Of a DNA stretch of 59,012 nt, positions 50,970 to 59,012 are shown piece by piece. This DNA comes from Chloroflexota bacterium (lineage in GTDB: Bacteria > Chloroflexota > Anaerolineae > Anaerolineales > Villigracilaceae), in assembly GCA_016235425.1 (NCBI GenBank), contig JACRLC010000040.1, forward strand, positions 752-59,763. The letters are read 5' to 3'. Position numbers and translations under genes: made by a program. The notes under the pieces were generated by a model, which worked only from the letters and a program-made list of their open reading frames with translations, was not told the origin of the DNA and did not search any database. Every line of letters begins with the position of its first letter. The first letter of the stretch is position 1.

Positions 50970-52328
50970 ATGCTCTCACCGAACGCCTTCCTCACCCGTA
51001 CCCTCGCGCAATACCCCGCCGTGCGCCGCATCCTCGCCGCCGCCATCAACGCCGTCGAGCCGGGCAATGCCGTGCAAAAATTTTTGCGCCGGGAAGGAAA
51101 TCAATTAATCATTGATGGGCAAAACTACGCCCTCGAAAAATTCCGCCGCATTCACATTCTCAGCCTCGGAAAAGCCTCCCACGCAATGGCTTCGCCTCTC
51201 CCCGGACTTTTAGCAGGCTCGCCGTTTAATGGGCTGATCATCACCAAACATATTTCCACACCTCCCCCTCCGGGTTTCGAGCAAATGACCGGCGGACATC
51301 CCATCCCCAATGAAGACAGCCTCAAAGCTGGGGAAAAAGCACTGGCATTTCTCAACTCAGTCGAAAAAGACGACCTGCTCCTCTGCCTGATCTCCGGCGG
51401 CGGCTCGGCATTAATAACTACGCCGCTCGATGGCATCACACTGGACGATATGGGATCGCTCACCTTCGCCCTGCTCAAATCCGGTGCGCGCGTGGACGAG
51501 ATCAACACACTCCGCCGCCGCCTCGACCAGCTCAAGGGCGGACGCGTGGCGGAAATGGTTTACCCGGCACGCGCCGCAAGCCTGATCCTGTCAGACGTGG
51601 TTGGGAATCCTTTGGAGGCGATAGCTTCCGGGCCCACCGCGCCAGACCCAACGTCCAGGAAAGACGCGTTGAACGTCATCCGAAAATATGATTTGGAGAA
51701 TCAAATCCCAAAATCAATTCTCCACGCGTTGCGCGAATCGTCCGAAACACCCAAGCCCGGCGACAAAATTTTTGGCCGCGTTCAAAATGTGCTGGTGGGA
51801 AGCAACGCTCAAGCGGCGCAGGCCGCGCTCGAACAAGCTGAAGCCGAAGGGTTTCATGCGCGCATCCTGCAAACCGATCTGCAAGGCGAAGCGCGCGACG
51901 CCGCCAGAATAATTTGCAATCAATTGCGGGAAACCATGCAGACCGCCCCGCGCCCATTCTGTCTCATCGCGGGCGGTGAAACCACCGTCACCGTGCGCGG
52001 TCATGGCCGCGGCGGGCGCAACCAGGAACTCGCGCTTGCGAGCGTGGCTGAACTGGCTGGCATGGAAAACGTCCTGCTCCTCTCGCTCGCCACCGACGGC
52101 GAAGACGGCCCCACCGACGCGGCCGGCGCGGTCGTCTCCGGGGATACGCTCGAGCAAGGCAATTCGCTTGGGCTTTCCCCACAGACTTTTTTACAGGAGA
52201 ATGACGCTTATCATTATTTTCAAACGCTGGAAGATTTGCTCAAACCCGGGCCAACAGGGACAAACGTCAACGATTTGATTTTTTGTTTTGGGTTTGACAG
52301 ACCTATTTTGTCAAAAGATACTTTTTAA
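50970..52328 (+). CDS. Glycerate 2-kinase (MOFRL family)
   Basis: A 452-residue protein of the GckA/TtuD type. The N-terminal domain has HILSLGKASHAMA, TGGHPIPNEDSLKAGEKALAFL and LCLISGGGSALITTPLDGITLDD; the C-terminal MOFRL domain has CLIAGGETTVTVRGHGRGGRNQELALA and LATDGEDGPTDAAGAVV. It phosphorylates glycerate to 2-phosphoglycerate. I used ATG 50970 (MLSPNAFLTRTL); the open frame to 50643 is antisense to the CBS gene. The 3' end overlaps the convergent ATPase gene by 26 bp. Confidence 0.92.
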   Translation: MLSPNAFLTRTLAQYPAVRRILAAAINAVEPGNAVQKFLRREGNQLIIDGQNYALEKFRRIHILSLGKASHAMASPLPGLLAGSPFNGLIITKHISTPPPPGFEQMTGGHPIPNEDSLKAGEKALAFLNSVEKDDLLLCLISGGGSALITTPLDGITLDDMGSLTFALLKSGARVDEINTLRRRLDQLKGGRVAEMVYPARAASLILSDVVGNPLEAIASGPTAPDPTSRKDALNVIRKYDLENQIPKSILHALRESSETPKPGDKIFGRVQNVLVGSNAQAAQAALEQAEAEGFHARILQTDLQGEARDAARIICNQLRETMQTAPRPFCLIAGGETTVTVRGHGRGGRNQELALASVAELAGMENVLLLSLATDGEDGPTDAAGAVVSGDTLEQGNSLGLSPQTFLQENDAYHYFQTLEDLLKPGPTGTNVNDLIFCFGFDRPILSKDTF

Positions 52329-53349
52329 ACAGCGGACTGAACACTTCGTAATCATTCCCATTTTTCTGCAGGAGACCTTTAGTAACGAGAGCCTTCCGAA
52401 CCAGCGGAAGAATATCATTTCGTTTTCCGTGAACAAAGGACTCCAATCCCTTCCTTTCATCATCCACCAAACCTTCAAATAATTTCCTGCACTCCTCCCG
52501 GATCGAATCCTGGCCTCCAAACCAATCCAGCCAATCCGGGCTGCTGAACTTGCCTGCTGCATTCGGGTTGTCAATCAAAATGCTGAACATCGCCACGATC
52601 ATCCCCGGATGGCCGCCGCTGGCAAGATACACCTTGTCTCTTTTTTCCGGCGTCAAAGGGTATTCGCGGCGGGATTCCAATTGCTGGATCACGGCGAAGG
52701 AGTCGGTTTTGGTGTACGGGCCGATCTCAATGTAAGTGCGGGAGATCAATTCATAGAAACTTTCGTTATCCAGTGGAACGCGGAAACCTTCCGGCGAATT
52801 CCGCAAAAACAAAATATACAACAAGCGGCTTTTGTTCGTATCCCGAATGGCGCGCAAGTGAGCAAACACATTACGAGATACATTTTTATAAGTTTCGTCG
52901 AACTCATCGAAGACGAAGCACAGCTTGATCTCGTGCACCTGGCAAAGCCGGTTCACGGCAAGCTCGAGGAATCTCAAAGCCTTCAACAAACTCTGCCCTT
53001 CGATCACATCCGAATCCAATTTAGCAAGCTGCACCCTCAACTCTTCCGGCACATCATGATTGTAGCTCTCAAACAACACCGAGCTTAATAACAGCTCATA
53101 AAAGCACCATTCCTTGTCCCTTTCCACCAGGCGATTCATGTCCACGCGCACCAGCCAGGTCTTATCCGCCTGAACATCGAGATAATGATGGACAACATCC
53201 GGCCGCATCAAATAATCCATCAAGCGCGTCTTCCCCATGCTGGCTGCGCCCGTCAAATAGAAAGACTCCGTGCTGTGAATGTATCGAAAAAACGGGGACA
53301 GAATTTCCTGTCTGTAACTAAAATCGTGCTCGGGGTTATTTAGAACCAT
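52303..53349 (-). CDS. P-loop AAA/STAND-like ATPase
   Basis: A 348-residue ATPase. Walker A is YLTGAASMGKTRLMDYL, Walker B KLCFVFDEFDET, a sensor-like region LLYILFLRNSPEGFRVP follows, and the C-terminal part is helical or winged-helix-like (LPLVRKALVTKGLLQKNGNDYEVFSPLFKKYLLTK). It resembles the ATPase module of AAA_16/STAND signalling proteins without a sensor domain. AGGAGG lies 7 nt before ATG 53349. It is third in the operon with the REC-kinase and REC-GAF-kinase genes, so it is probably the output or switch of that pathway. Target unknown. Confidence 0.8.
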   Translation of the reverse strand: MVLNNPEHDFSYRQEILSPFFRYIHSTESFYLTGAASMGKTRLMDYLMRPDVVHHYLDVQADKTWLVRVDMNRLVERDKEWCFYELLLSSVLFESYNHDVPEELRVQLAKLDSDVIEGQSLLKALRFLELAVNRLCQVHEIKLCFVFDEFDETYKNVSRNVFAHLRAIRDTNKSRLLYILFLRNSPEGFRVPLDNESFYELISRTYIEIGPYTKTDSFAVIQQLESRREYPLTPEKRDKVYLASGGHPGMIVAMFSILIDNPNAAGKFSSPDWLDWFGGQDSIREECRKLFEGLVDDERKGLESFVHGKRNDILPLVRKALVTKGLLQKNGNDYEVFSPLFKKYLLTK

Positions 53350-53366
53350 CGTCATGCCTCCTGGGT

Positions 53367-55019
53367 TTACAAAAATGCCTTCCATTCATCCGGCGGCCAT
53401 TGCTCCCCCCAATGATCCAGCCGATGACAGATAATGCTGGCAAGCATCAAGGCGCGCAACTGGCTTTGCTTATGAGCCTCATCCTTGATGATTGTAGCCC
53501 GAAAGATCGTATTGAACAATAAGCCGAGCAAGTACTGACGGGCATCTGTTATCCCCGTGCACTGCCCGGCCAGAGAGCGCAAAATGGAGATCGTTTCAAG
53601 CGCCTTTTGCACCGCCGGATCGTCGCATTCCATCTCCTGCACCTCGAAGCCTTTCAGGTAATCCTGACCCGTTACCGTCAGGCACAATTTATAAAACGCC
53701 GAGATGTTTTGGTTGTGGGCCTCAAGACGATTGATGATGTCGGCTTCAAGCTCTGCAAAATCCTGAAGGATGTGTCCTTCGCCGCTCCGCTCGAAGTCAA
53801 TCGCCCAGGCATTTCCGGTATCGTCCACGAGGAGATTATCGCCATGCAGGTCGCCATGCGTAACCGCGATTTTCGTCTCCTCCACCCGGCTGGCATCTCG
53901 ATCGCTGTTTTCCCCCACGCGGCTGATAAGCCACTCGATGGGATTCACGATCTGGATTTTTTCCGAAACGGAAGGCGGCATGACTTCTGCAAGATCGGGA
54001 AACTTGAATTTTTTCACGCGGGATTCATACCAATCCCGCTCCCAAACTTCGCAATATTTTTGGAACAAGGAGACATTTTTCTCCGTCCGCGCTTTTTCAA
54101 AATTCGACGACCAGGTTTCCTTGAAGAATCGTTCCAGGCAAGGCTTGATCCTTTCCGTGGATTCGGATTTATAAAAATCCGAGAACGGCCTGGCATGAGA
54201 CCCAATGTAGGAAAATTTTACCCCGCCGACATCCCACAAAATACAATTATCTTTCATCTCGGCGCAGTAGCGTCCCACCAGGCGCTCGTCAATGAACTTT
54301 TCATAATTCTCAATCTCGATCTTTGCCTTCCTTGCACGCGCCAGCTTCACGATATACGGCTGGCGATCATCCGGCGTCACTTTTAGCAAGATTGAACGAG
54401 GACGCGGCACGGATGATACGCTGGAGGAAACGTGGCTCAAACTCAACTTTTCCAGGCGTATGCTCTTCGCGTCCAGGAATAATCGCGCCAGTATGTCAAT
54501 AAATTGGTCCCTGAATTCTTCTTTAACGGGTTTAAAGTGTTCTTCGATGACTTCCTCAACAAAGCGGACGGTATCGAAGGAAATTTCAGTTTTAGTGGCG
54601 CACACTTTTTGCGCGACGCGTTCCAGTTTTTGCCTGAGCGCATCCGGGCCGTATTGTTTTCCCGCATAAGCCTTTGCGCCAGATTCTTCAAGTATCTCCG
54701 ATGCGATCTGGTCATTTCCATACCCGGTCACAACGATACAAACTGCTGGTTTGAGTTTCTTGATCAGATCAAGGCCGCTCCTGTCATCCTGATCGGTATC
54801 GTCTGTGGTACGCATGTCCACAAGCGCGATCTGACAGCGATGTTCCCTGGCCTTCAATAATGCATCCTTGATCAACAAGTCACCGCTTCCTTCTGCAACG
54901 ATTGGCTGGTAGCCCCAATATCGAAGCAGCTCGCTTTGCGATTCGCGTGTGCTGTCATCATTATCAACGATCAACACACGCGGCTGCAAATTCAGGATAT
55001 AGGATTGTTCACTGATCAT
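53367..55019 (-). CDS. Response-regulator receiver fused to a phosphotransferase (APH/kinase-like) domain
   Basis: A 550-residue protein. Residues 13-130 are a complete receiver: acidic pocket Asp19/21/22, phosphoacceptor Asp68, Thr98 and Lys121. A helical linker follows, then a kinase-fold domain with YIVKLARARKAKIEIENYEKF (Lys/Glu), VTHGDLHGDNLLVDD (catalytic HGD...N at about 385) and AIDFERSGEG (DFE metal site). It resembles aminoglycoside-phosphotransferase-type kinases and, in layout, ternary-complex-associated kinase-like domains. I prefer ATG 55019, with GGGAG 7 nt upstream, over 55025, which overlaps the preceding stop. Phosphorylation by the neighbouring histidine kinase would gate it. 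The substrate is unknown. Confidence 0.82.
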   Translation of the reverse strand: MISEQSYILNLQPRVLIVDNDDSTRESQSELLRYWGYQPIVAEGSGDLLIKDALLKAREHRCQIALVDMRTTDDTDQDDRSGLDLIKKLKPAVCIVVTGYGNDQIASEILEESGAKAYAGKQYGPDALRQKLERVAQKVCATKTEISFDTVRFVEEVIEEHFKPVKEEFRDQFIDILARLFLDAKSIRLEKLSLSHVSSSVSSVPRPRSILLKVTPDDRQPYIVKLARARKAKIEIENYEKFIDERLVGRYCAEMKDNCILWDVGGVKFSYIGSHARPFSDFYKSESTERIKPCLERFFKETWSSNFEKARTEKNVSLFQKYCEVWERDWYESRVKKFKFPDLAEVMPPSVSEKIQIVNPIEWLISRVGENSDRDASRVEETKIAVTHGDLHGDNLLVDDTGNAWAIDFERSGEGHILQDFAELEADIINRLEAHNQNISAFYKLCLTVTGQDYLKGFEVQEMECDDPAVQKALETISILRSLAGQCTGITDARQYLLGLLFNTIFRATIIKDEAHKQSQLRALMLASIICHRLDHWGEQWPPDEWKAFL

Positions 55020-55021
55020 TC

Positions 55022-58000
55022 TCATTCTCCCTCATACAAACTTTTCGTCACACCACCCGAAACAACGGGAAATTTGATGGAAAAAGCGGCGCCTTTACCA
55101 GGCTCCGAAGGCAATAATTTTATTTTTCCTCCCATGCTTTCAACCATCTGTCGGACAAACAATAAACCATATCCTCCCCTGCCTTTTGTGGAAGTGCGCC
55201 GATTCAGGATCGATGAGCTTACCGAAGCCGGAATACCGGGACCAAAATCCTGAAAAACGATCTCGACTTCCGTATTTTCATTCAAGGGGCGGGTGCGAAT
55301 AACGATTTTCTTGTCAGCCATTTTTGCCATTGCCTGGTCTGCGTTTCGCACCAGTTGACGAATAATGCGTTGAAAAGCGACAGGATTCATGCTCACCCGC
55401 AACCCCGGACAACCGTGTGCGATCTGGACATCAACATCCTTCTGCCTGGTTACAGCCCGGATACTTCTCTCAACCGCATCATCAAACCCAATAACCTGGA
55501 TCAGTGGATTCGTCCACGGCCCTGCCCCGGAAAGGTCAGCGGCGCTCTCCTCGATTTTTTGAGCATACTCCGCAAGATGTTTGGCCGACCCTGATTTTTC
55601 CCTGATCAGATATGCCCAATTTCGAATATTCCCGACTTCGCGATTAATGTCGTGCGCCAAATCCGCCGCCCAAACATACGCCGCGGCGACCGTTGATTGA
55701 AACTCAAGGTTCTCATTTTGGATGGCGCGTTCCATCCCCAGCCCGAGCTGGCGCGCCACCATTTCGACCAACTCGACATCATCGTCGTCAAATGTCCGGC
55801 CTGAACGTTCAAGCACCAGAACACCGAGCAGTTTCTTCTCGCTATTCAACATGCTCACACATAATTCAGACGTTGTACTCAGGATCAACGGAAGATAATT
55901 CGGATCCGAATTTACATTCGATACATTTTCCTTTTCAGGCTGTTTTGTCAGCAAAGACCTTCGAGCGGCGCGGCAGGCAATGGTATCGCCGTCGAGAGGA
56001 AAGGATGTCTGATTCAGGTAAAGAGGATTTTCAATGCCATAAAACTCCAGCGTCGAAGGCGCAAAACGAAGCGCACGCTCGTCATCGCCATAAGTGAGTA
56101 CGCAGAGTGTAGTATTTTCAAAAAAGTGATGGAGCTTTTCAAGGACTTTTTTGAGCATTTTCTCAAGATTAAGTTCCGTCCCGATCGCGTCCACGGTTTG
56201 AAGCGCCGCCTCCATCCTCAGGCGAAGCCGCTTTTCGTCAAACTTGCGCGTGCTTGCTATTGCATAAGCCGCCAGACTGGCGAAAGATTTGGCATGGTGA
56301 ATCTCTATCTCTGCAAAATCCTGCGGGGTACGATAATCAAGGTATAGGATCCCCAACGCTTTTTCGGTTTGCACATCCCTGATCGCAATCCCGATTACTG
56401 CTTTTACGCCTTCCTGCCGTATAAACTGGGAGGATGATATTTTTCTCCGGCCTATCCTGGCAAACTTGTGGTCTACATCGCGGATAACAAACTCCCCTTT
56501 TTCAAGTACGTGCGACGATATTCCATATTGGCTGGGTTTTTCTTTTATTGCGGTCTCGATTGGATATTTCAGTTGCCCGGCATAACTTGTATTCGCTGTA
56601 TCGAACTTGTGATCCTGACCATCAGAAAGCGGATAAACAAGCACCCAATCGGCTTCCATGATTTTTCTGGCGGTTGCACAAATACGATCCAGGGTTTCCT
56701 TCAACCGTGATGGTTTAGGGCTGGCCTGATTCAAAATCTCATAATTCGCGTTCAGTAATTCCTTGCTCTTCTCCTGTTGGCGCAAAGTTTCGTAGACCTG
56801 TCCGGCATTGTTCAAGAGCGCCTGCAAACCGTCAAGCGACTTTTCGGTAAGAGGTTTGTGGTTGTGTTTGTTATCAACAATGACAAATCCCTGCAATTCA
56901 TTCCCCAGTCTCAGCGGCAGGACTGCGCAATTTAACAAACTTACCGTTTCCGTTATTTCCGCGGGAAGCAGTGACAAGACATCTTGATCTAAAATGATTT
57001 GACGGTCGCCAGAGTTCAACAGGTTTCGCAGGGCCCCATCTACATCGCTCAATTTGACCTTGATCTTATTTCTCAACATTTCGTAATCTGTAAAGCGGGT
57101 TTTGCGATCCTCAAGATTTTGAAGGAATTGATTGAAAGTAAATTCCCGCTTTTTATCCCGTCGCCAATCACTCCTTGCTTTTTTAGTATCACCCGTGCCA
57201 ATGGCTCTCTCGCAAATCCAGTTTTCCTTGTTTTCATCCATCAGAAACAACAATGCGCTGTTGAAGCCCAGCCCAAAATCCGCGGTGGCAATCGTCAACA
57301 CTGTATACCAAAAATATTCCTCATATTTTTGAGCGACACGGAGTAATTCCATGCTCGCGCGCTGCAGGATTTGGAGACGCTTGGAATCCTCGGCCTCAGA
57401 TTCTGAAAGCCACCTGATTTGTATTGCCCCGGCTATCTGATCTGCCGCCATAATCAGCAGTTCTTTTTCGCGAAGCGTAAAGGGGCTTTCATCGCCGAAT
57501 TTCCTCACCATGATTCCGCCAATATTTTTTACACCCACACGAAGCAACACTCCCAAAAAACCCGAGGGAACTTTACCTTTCAGAACCAATTTTTTTTCCT
57601 TCGCAAACTCCTTTACAGCGCGAGGAACAAAAACTTCGCTTGCCTGACTCAACAAATATTCTTCCAGCCCTCGAGCAGGTACCCGGCGCATCGCTTTTTG
57701 GCGAACGTCATTCTCATAAAGTAAATGAAAATCGCGTTCCCCGGTTTCCTGATCGCACAATATCACCGCAAAATTCGACACATCCATCAACTGCCCAATT
57801 TGCTGGCGGACCTCCTCAAGTAATTGGACAAGATTCATAGATGCAGCTTTTGCTGTAATTCGCCGACCAATATTTCTAATGATCGACGACTGTTGCAACA
57901 TCCATTGTTCATGGCTGAATACGCTGGCGTGATCAAGTGCAATGGAAACCTGCCGCGCGAATAGATTTAACAGGGAGCGCTCGTGTTCGGTCAGCACCTT

Positions 58001-58822
58001 GGATTTTTGTGCATAATCCAATACCAGCGCACCTGCAAGCGCGGCCCCGCGCCACAACGGCAGAATCGCCGCCTCACTCGCAGGAAGTTCATAGCCACAA
58101 GCCTCCAGTTGTTTTCGCGCTTCTTCTGTTTTTGGGTCGCGCCGGAAGATCGCGTTGCGTGTCTTTGCGGATCGGTTCAAGTCATACCAATCGCGCAGGG
58201 GAAAGAGATGACTTTCGAAGTTCGTAATACAACCCTTTCCCAAACTGGTGATCCCCACCAAAAGGCCCTCATCGTTTACGTCCTCCCTCGTCGGAACCCA
58301 AAAGAGATGGGCGCGTTCAAAGCCAAGTTTGAGCGAATAATTTACAACCACTTTGGAAACCGCGTCGAAGTCGCGTTCCTGTAAAGCCGCTTCCATCATG
58401 CCGCTGAAGAGTTTTTGCCAGCCATGTTCCCTTTGCTCTTTGCGCCATTGCTTCACGGCTTTGAGCAGGAAAAGTAATTCCCTATTTTCAAACGGTTTCG
58501 ACAAATATCGAAACGCTCCAGCTTCATAAGCGCGCAAACCGTTTTCCACGTCTTCATAGCCTGTGAAAATGATCCCGTCCGCATCCGGGCAGATGGCCCG
58601 CAAATCCTTGAAGACGTCAATTCCATCTTTTCCAGTACCAAGCCGCTGATCAATGAGAAAAACCTCGTAAGGTTTCCCGGCCTGCATTCTCGCATTTGTG
58701 CGAGCAACGGCATCCTCCTCGGTAAAGACTGTGTCAGCGTTGGCTTCTCCCGCGTTTTCGAGAATCAGCTTCACGGTCTCAGCAGAGAACGGATCGTCGT
58801 CAAGGATCAAGACTCTACACAT
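55022..58822 (-). CDS. Hybrid REC - multiple GAF - histidine kinase
   Basis: A 1266-residue soluble sensor kinase. An N-terminal receiver (Asp9, Asp10, Asp58, Thr87, Lys109) is followed by about five GAF-like sensor domains (roughly 150-310, 330-485, 490-705, 715-890, 900-1045). The kinase core has an H-box LAHDINREVGNIRNWAYLI with His at about 1057, N-box RQLVRNADQAMAK, G1 DFGPGIP and G2 GGYGLLFVRQMV. No membrane segment. The N-terminal receiver suggests input from another kinase; the likely output is the receiver of the next gene, whose start region overlaps this stop. Signal unknown. First gene of the operon, its start about 100 bp from an insertion sequence. Confidence 0.9.
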   Translation of the reverse strand: MCRVLILDDDPFSAETVKLILENAGEANADTVFTEEDAVARTNARMQAGKPYEVFLIDQRLGTGKDGIDVFKDLRAICPDADGIIFTGYEDVENGLRAYEAGAFRYLSKPFENRELLFLLKAVKQWRKEQREHGWQKLFSGMMEAALQERDFDAVSKVVVNYSLKLGFERAHLFWVPTREDVNDEGLLVGITSLGKGCITNFESHLFPLRDWYDLNRSAKTRNAIFRRDPKTEEARKQLEACGYELPASEAAILPLWRGAALAGALVLDYAQKSKVLTEHERSLLNLFARQVSIALDHASVFSHEQWMLQQSSIIRNIGRRITAKAASMNLVQLLEEVRQQIGQLMDVSNFAVILCDQETGERDFHLLYENDVRQKAMRRVPARGLEEYLLSQASEVFVPRAVKEFAKEKKLVLKGKVPSGFLGVLLRVGVKNIGGIMVRKFGDESPFTLREKELLIMAADQIAGAIQIRWLSESEAEDSKRLQILQRASMELLRVAQKYEEYFWYTVLTIATADFGLGFNSALLFLMDENKENWICERAIGTGDTKKARSDWRRDKKREFTFNQFLQNLEDRKTRFTDYEMLRNKIKVKLSDVDGALRNLLNSGDRQIILDQDVLSLLPAEITETVSLLNCAVLPLRLGNELQGFVIVDNKHNHKPLTEKSLDGLQALLNNAGQVYETLRQQEKSKELLNANYEILNQASPKPSRLKETLDRICATARKIMEADWVLVYPLSDGQDHKFDTANTSYAGQLKYPIETAIKEKPSQYGISSHVLEKGEFVIRDVDHKFARIGRRKISSSQFIRQEGVKAVIGIAIRDVQTEKALGILYLDYRTPQDFAEIEIHHAKSFASLAAYAIASTRKFDEKRLRLRMEAALQTVDAIGTELNLEKMLKKVLEKLHHFFENTTLCVLTYGDDERALRFAPSTLEFYGIENPLYLNQTSFPLDGDTIACRAARRSLLTKQPEKENVSNVNSDPNYLPLILSTTSELCVSMLNSEKKLLGVLVLERSGRTFDDDDVELVEMVARQLGLGMERAIQNENLEFQSTVAAAYVWAADLAHDINREVGNIRNWAYLIREKSGSAKHLAEYAQKIEESAADLSGAGPWTNPLIQVIGFDDAVERSIRAVTRQKDVDVQIAHGCPGLRVSMNPVAFQRIIRQLVRNADQAMAKMADKKIVIRTRPLNENTEVEIVFQDFGPGIPASVSSSILNRRTSTKGRGGYGLLFVRQMVESMGGKIKLLPSEPGKGAAFSIKFPVVSGGVTKSLYEGE

Positions 58823-58926
58823 TATCTCGACTTTTGCAGCACATTACCAGCCAAATACTCCAAAAAAAAAAAAAAAAGGGGGAGCAGTTGTACAATTCGT
58901 AACGATCCCGATTCTGGAGGTGCAAC

Positions 58927-59012
58927 ATGCTACCTTTGGTGGAATTTCCTGAACTGGTGCAACACTATGCGCCTTTCTTTGAGAGTGTCTTTTCTGAACA
59001 GGCATTCGTTGA
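58927..59012 (+). mobile_element. Start of an insertion-sequence transposase (cut by window end)
   Basis: The partial frame MLPLVEFPELVQHYAPFFES VFSEQAFV, open to the window edge, resembles the N-terminus of IS701-type DDE transposases as I remember them. GGAGG lies 6 nt before the ATG. A 16-base A-tract and GGGGGAGCAG at about 58861-58886 lie between the kinase gene and this start, and the left IS end is probably in 58825-58880. Family assignment is tentative because only 28 codons are visible. Confidence 0.55.

Noticed and set aside
58861-58876. 16-base A-tract as a terminator or sequencing artefact
   Set aside because: No stem precedes it on either strand. It is more simply part of the insertion-sequence end, although homopolymer error cannot be excluded.

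Overview
The window is a 59 kb bacterial segment. Its gene content suggests a member of the Chloroflexota, most likely class Anaerolineae: a type I-C CRISPR locus, a two-gene quinol oxidoreductase with cytochrome c fused to cytochrome b, an NAD-linked molybdenum formate dehydrogenase, ComEA-like and YwiC-like proteins, and very many short dispersed palindromes between genes. The taxonomic guess is inference from gene content, not from a marker gene. I recognised no rRNA or tRNA gene.

Layout. (1) 1-11.4 kb: a complete type I-C CRISPR-Cas locus read on the minus strand, in the order cas3-cas5c-cas8c(cas11c)-cas7c-cas4-cas1-cas2-leader-array (21 repeats, 20 spacers seen; the array runs off the left edge). 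Cas3 is fused at its N-terminus to a complete HTH-WYL transcription factor. A small winged-helix gene lies upstream, and beyond it are four copies of a 9-bp motif at an exact 22-bp period. Dispersed palindromes sit between most cas cistrons. (2) 11.9-28.2 kb: housekeeping genes, namely an HU-like protein, an anchored cyclophilin, a YwiC-like membrane protein, DUF2007, a DsrE-like protein, a cytochrome c-b fusion with Rieske protein, acyl-CoA dehydrogenase, methyltransferase, ComEA-like protein, GNAT, CPBP protease, GT39-type glycosyltransferase, thrC and thrB (divergent), dcd, a 2-oxoacid dehydrogenase acyltransferase-like protein and a bifunctional FTCD. (3) 28.7-35.8 kb: an accessory cluster (secreted prodomain-like protein, SGNH hydrolase, acyl carrier protein, asparagine-synthetase-like amidotransferase, NadE-like synthetase, second hydrolase-like protein, AMP-forming ligase). 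It looks like an undescribed carrier-protein-based pathway. It is flanked by ftcD and a 130-bp direct copy of an internal piece of ftcD, which suggests insertion or recombination there.

(4) 36.0-39.1 kb: a small defence block with an HNH nuclease plus D12-class adenine methylase (restriction-modification) and an MNT/HEPN pair. (5) 39.2-42.3 kb: gene remnants, including the C-terminal part of a D-lactate-dehydrogenase-type protein, then a monooxygenase-like protein divergent from an ECF sigma factor with a SnoaL-like tail. (6) 42.3-47.8 kb: a formate dehydrogenase operon (NuoEF-type diaphorase, Fe-S subunit, catalytic subunit) interrupted by a repeat-flanked DUF559 nuclease gene. The diaphorase carries an unusual lysine-rich tail. 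(7) 47.9-52.3 kb: methyltransferase, amidase, CBS-pair protein and glycerate 2-kinase. (8) 52.3-58.8 kb: a three-gene signalling operon, namely a giant REC-GAF-histidine kinase, a REC-phosphotransferase-kinase fusion and a P-loop ATPase. It abuts the start of an insertion-sequence transposase at the right edge.

The strongest candidates for new biology are the WYL-Cas3 fusion with its regulatory neighbourhood, the 28.7-35.8 kb biosynthetic island, the REC/GAF/kinase/ATPase operon, and the repeated in-frame capture of dispersed palindromes inside protein genes.
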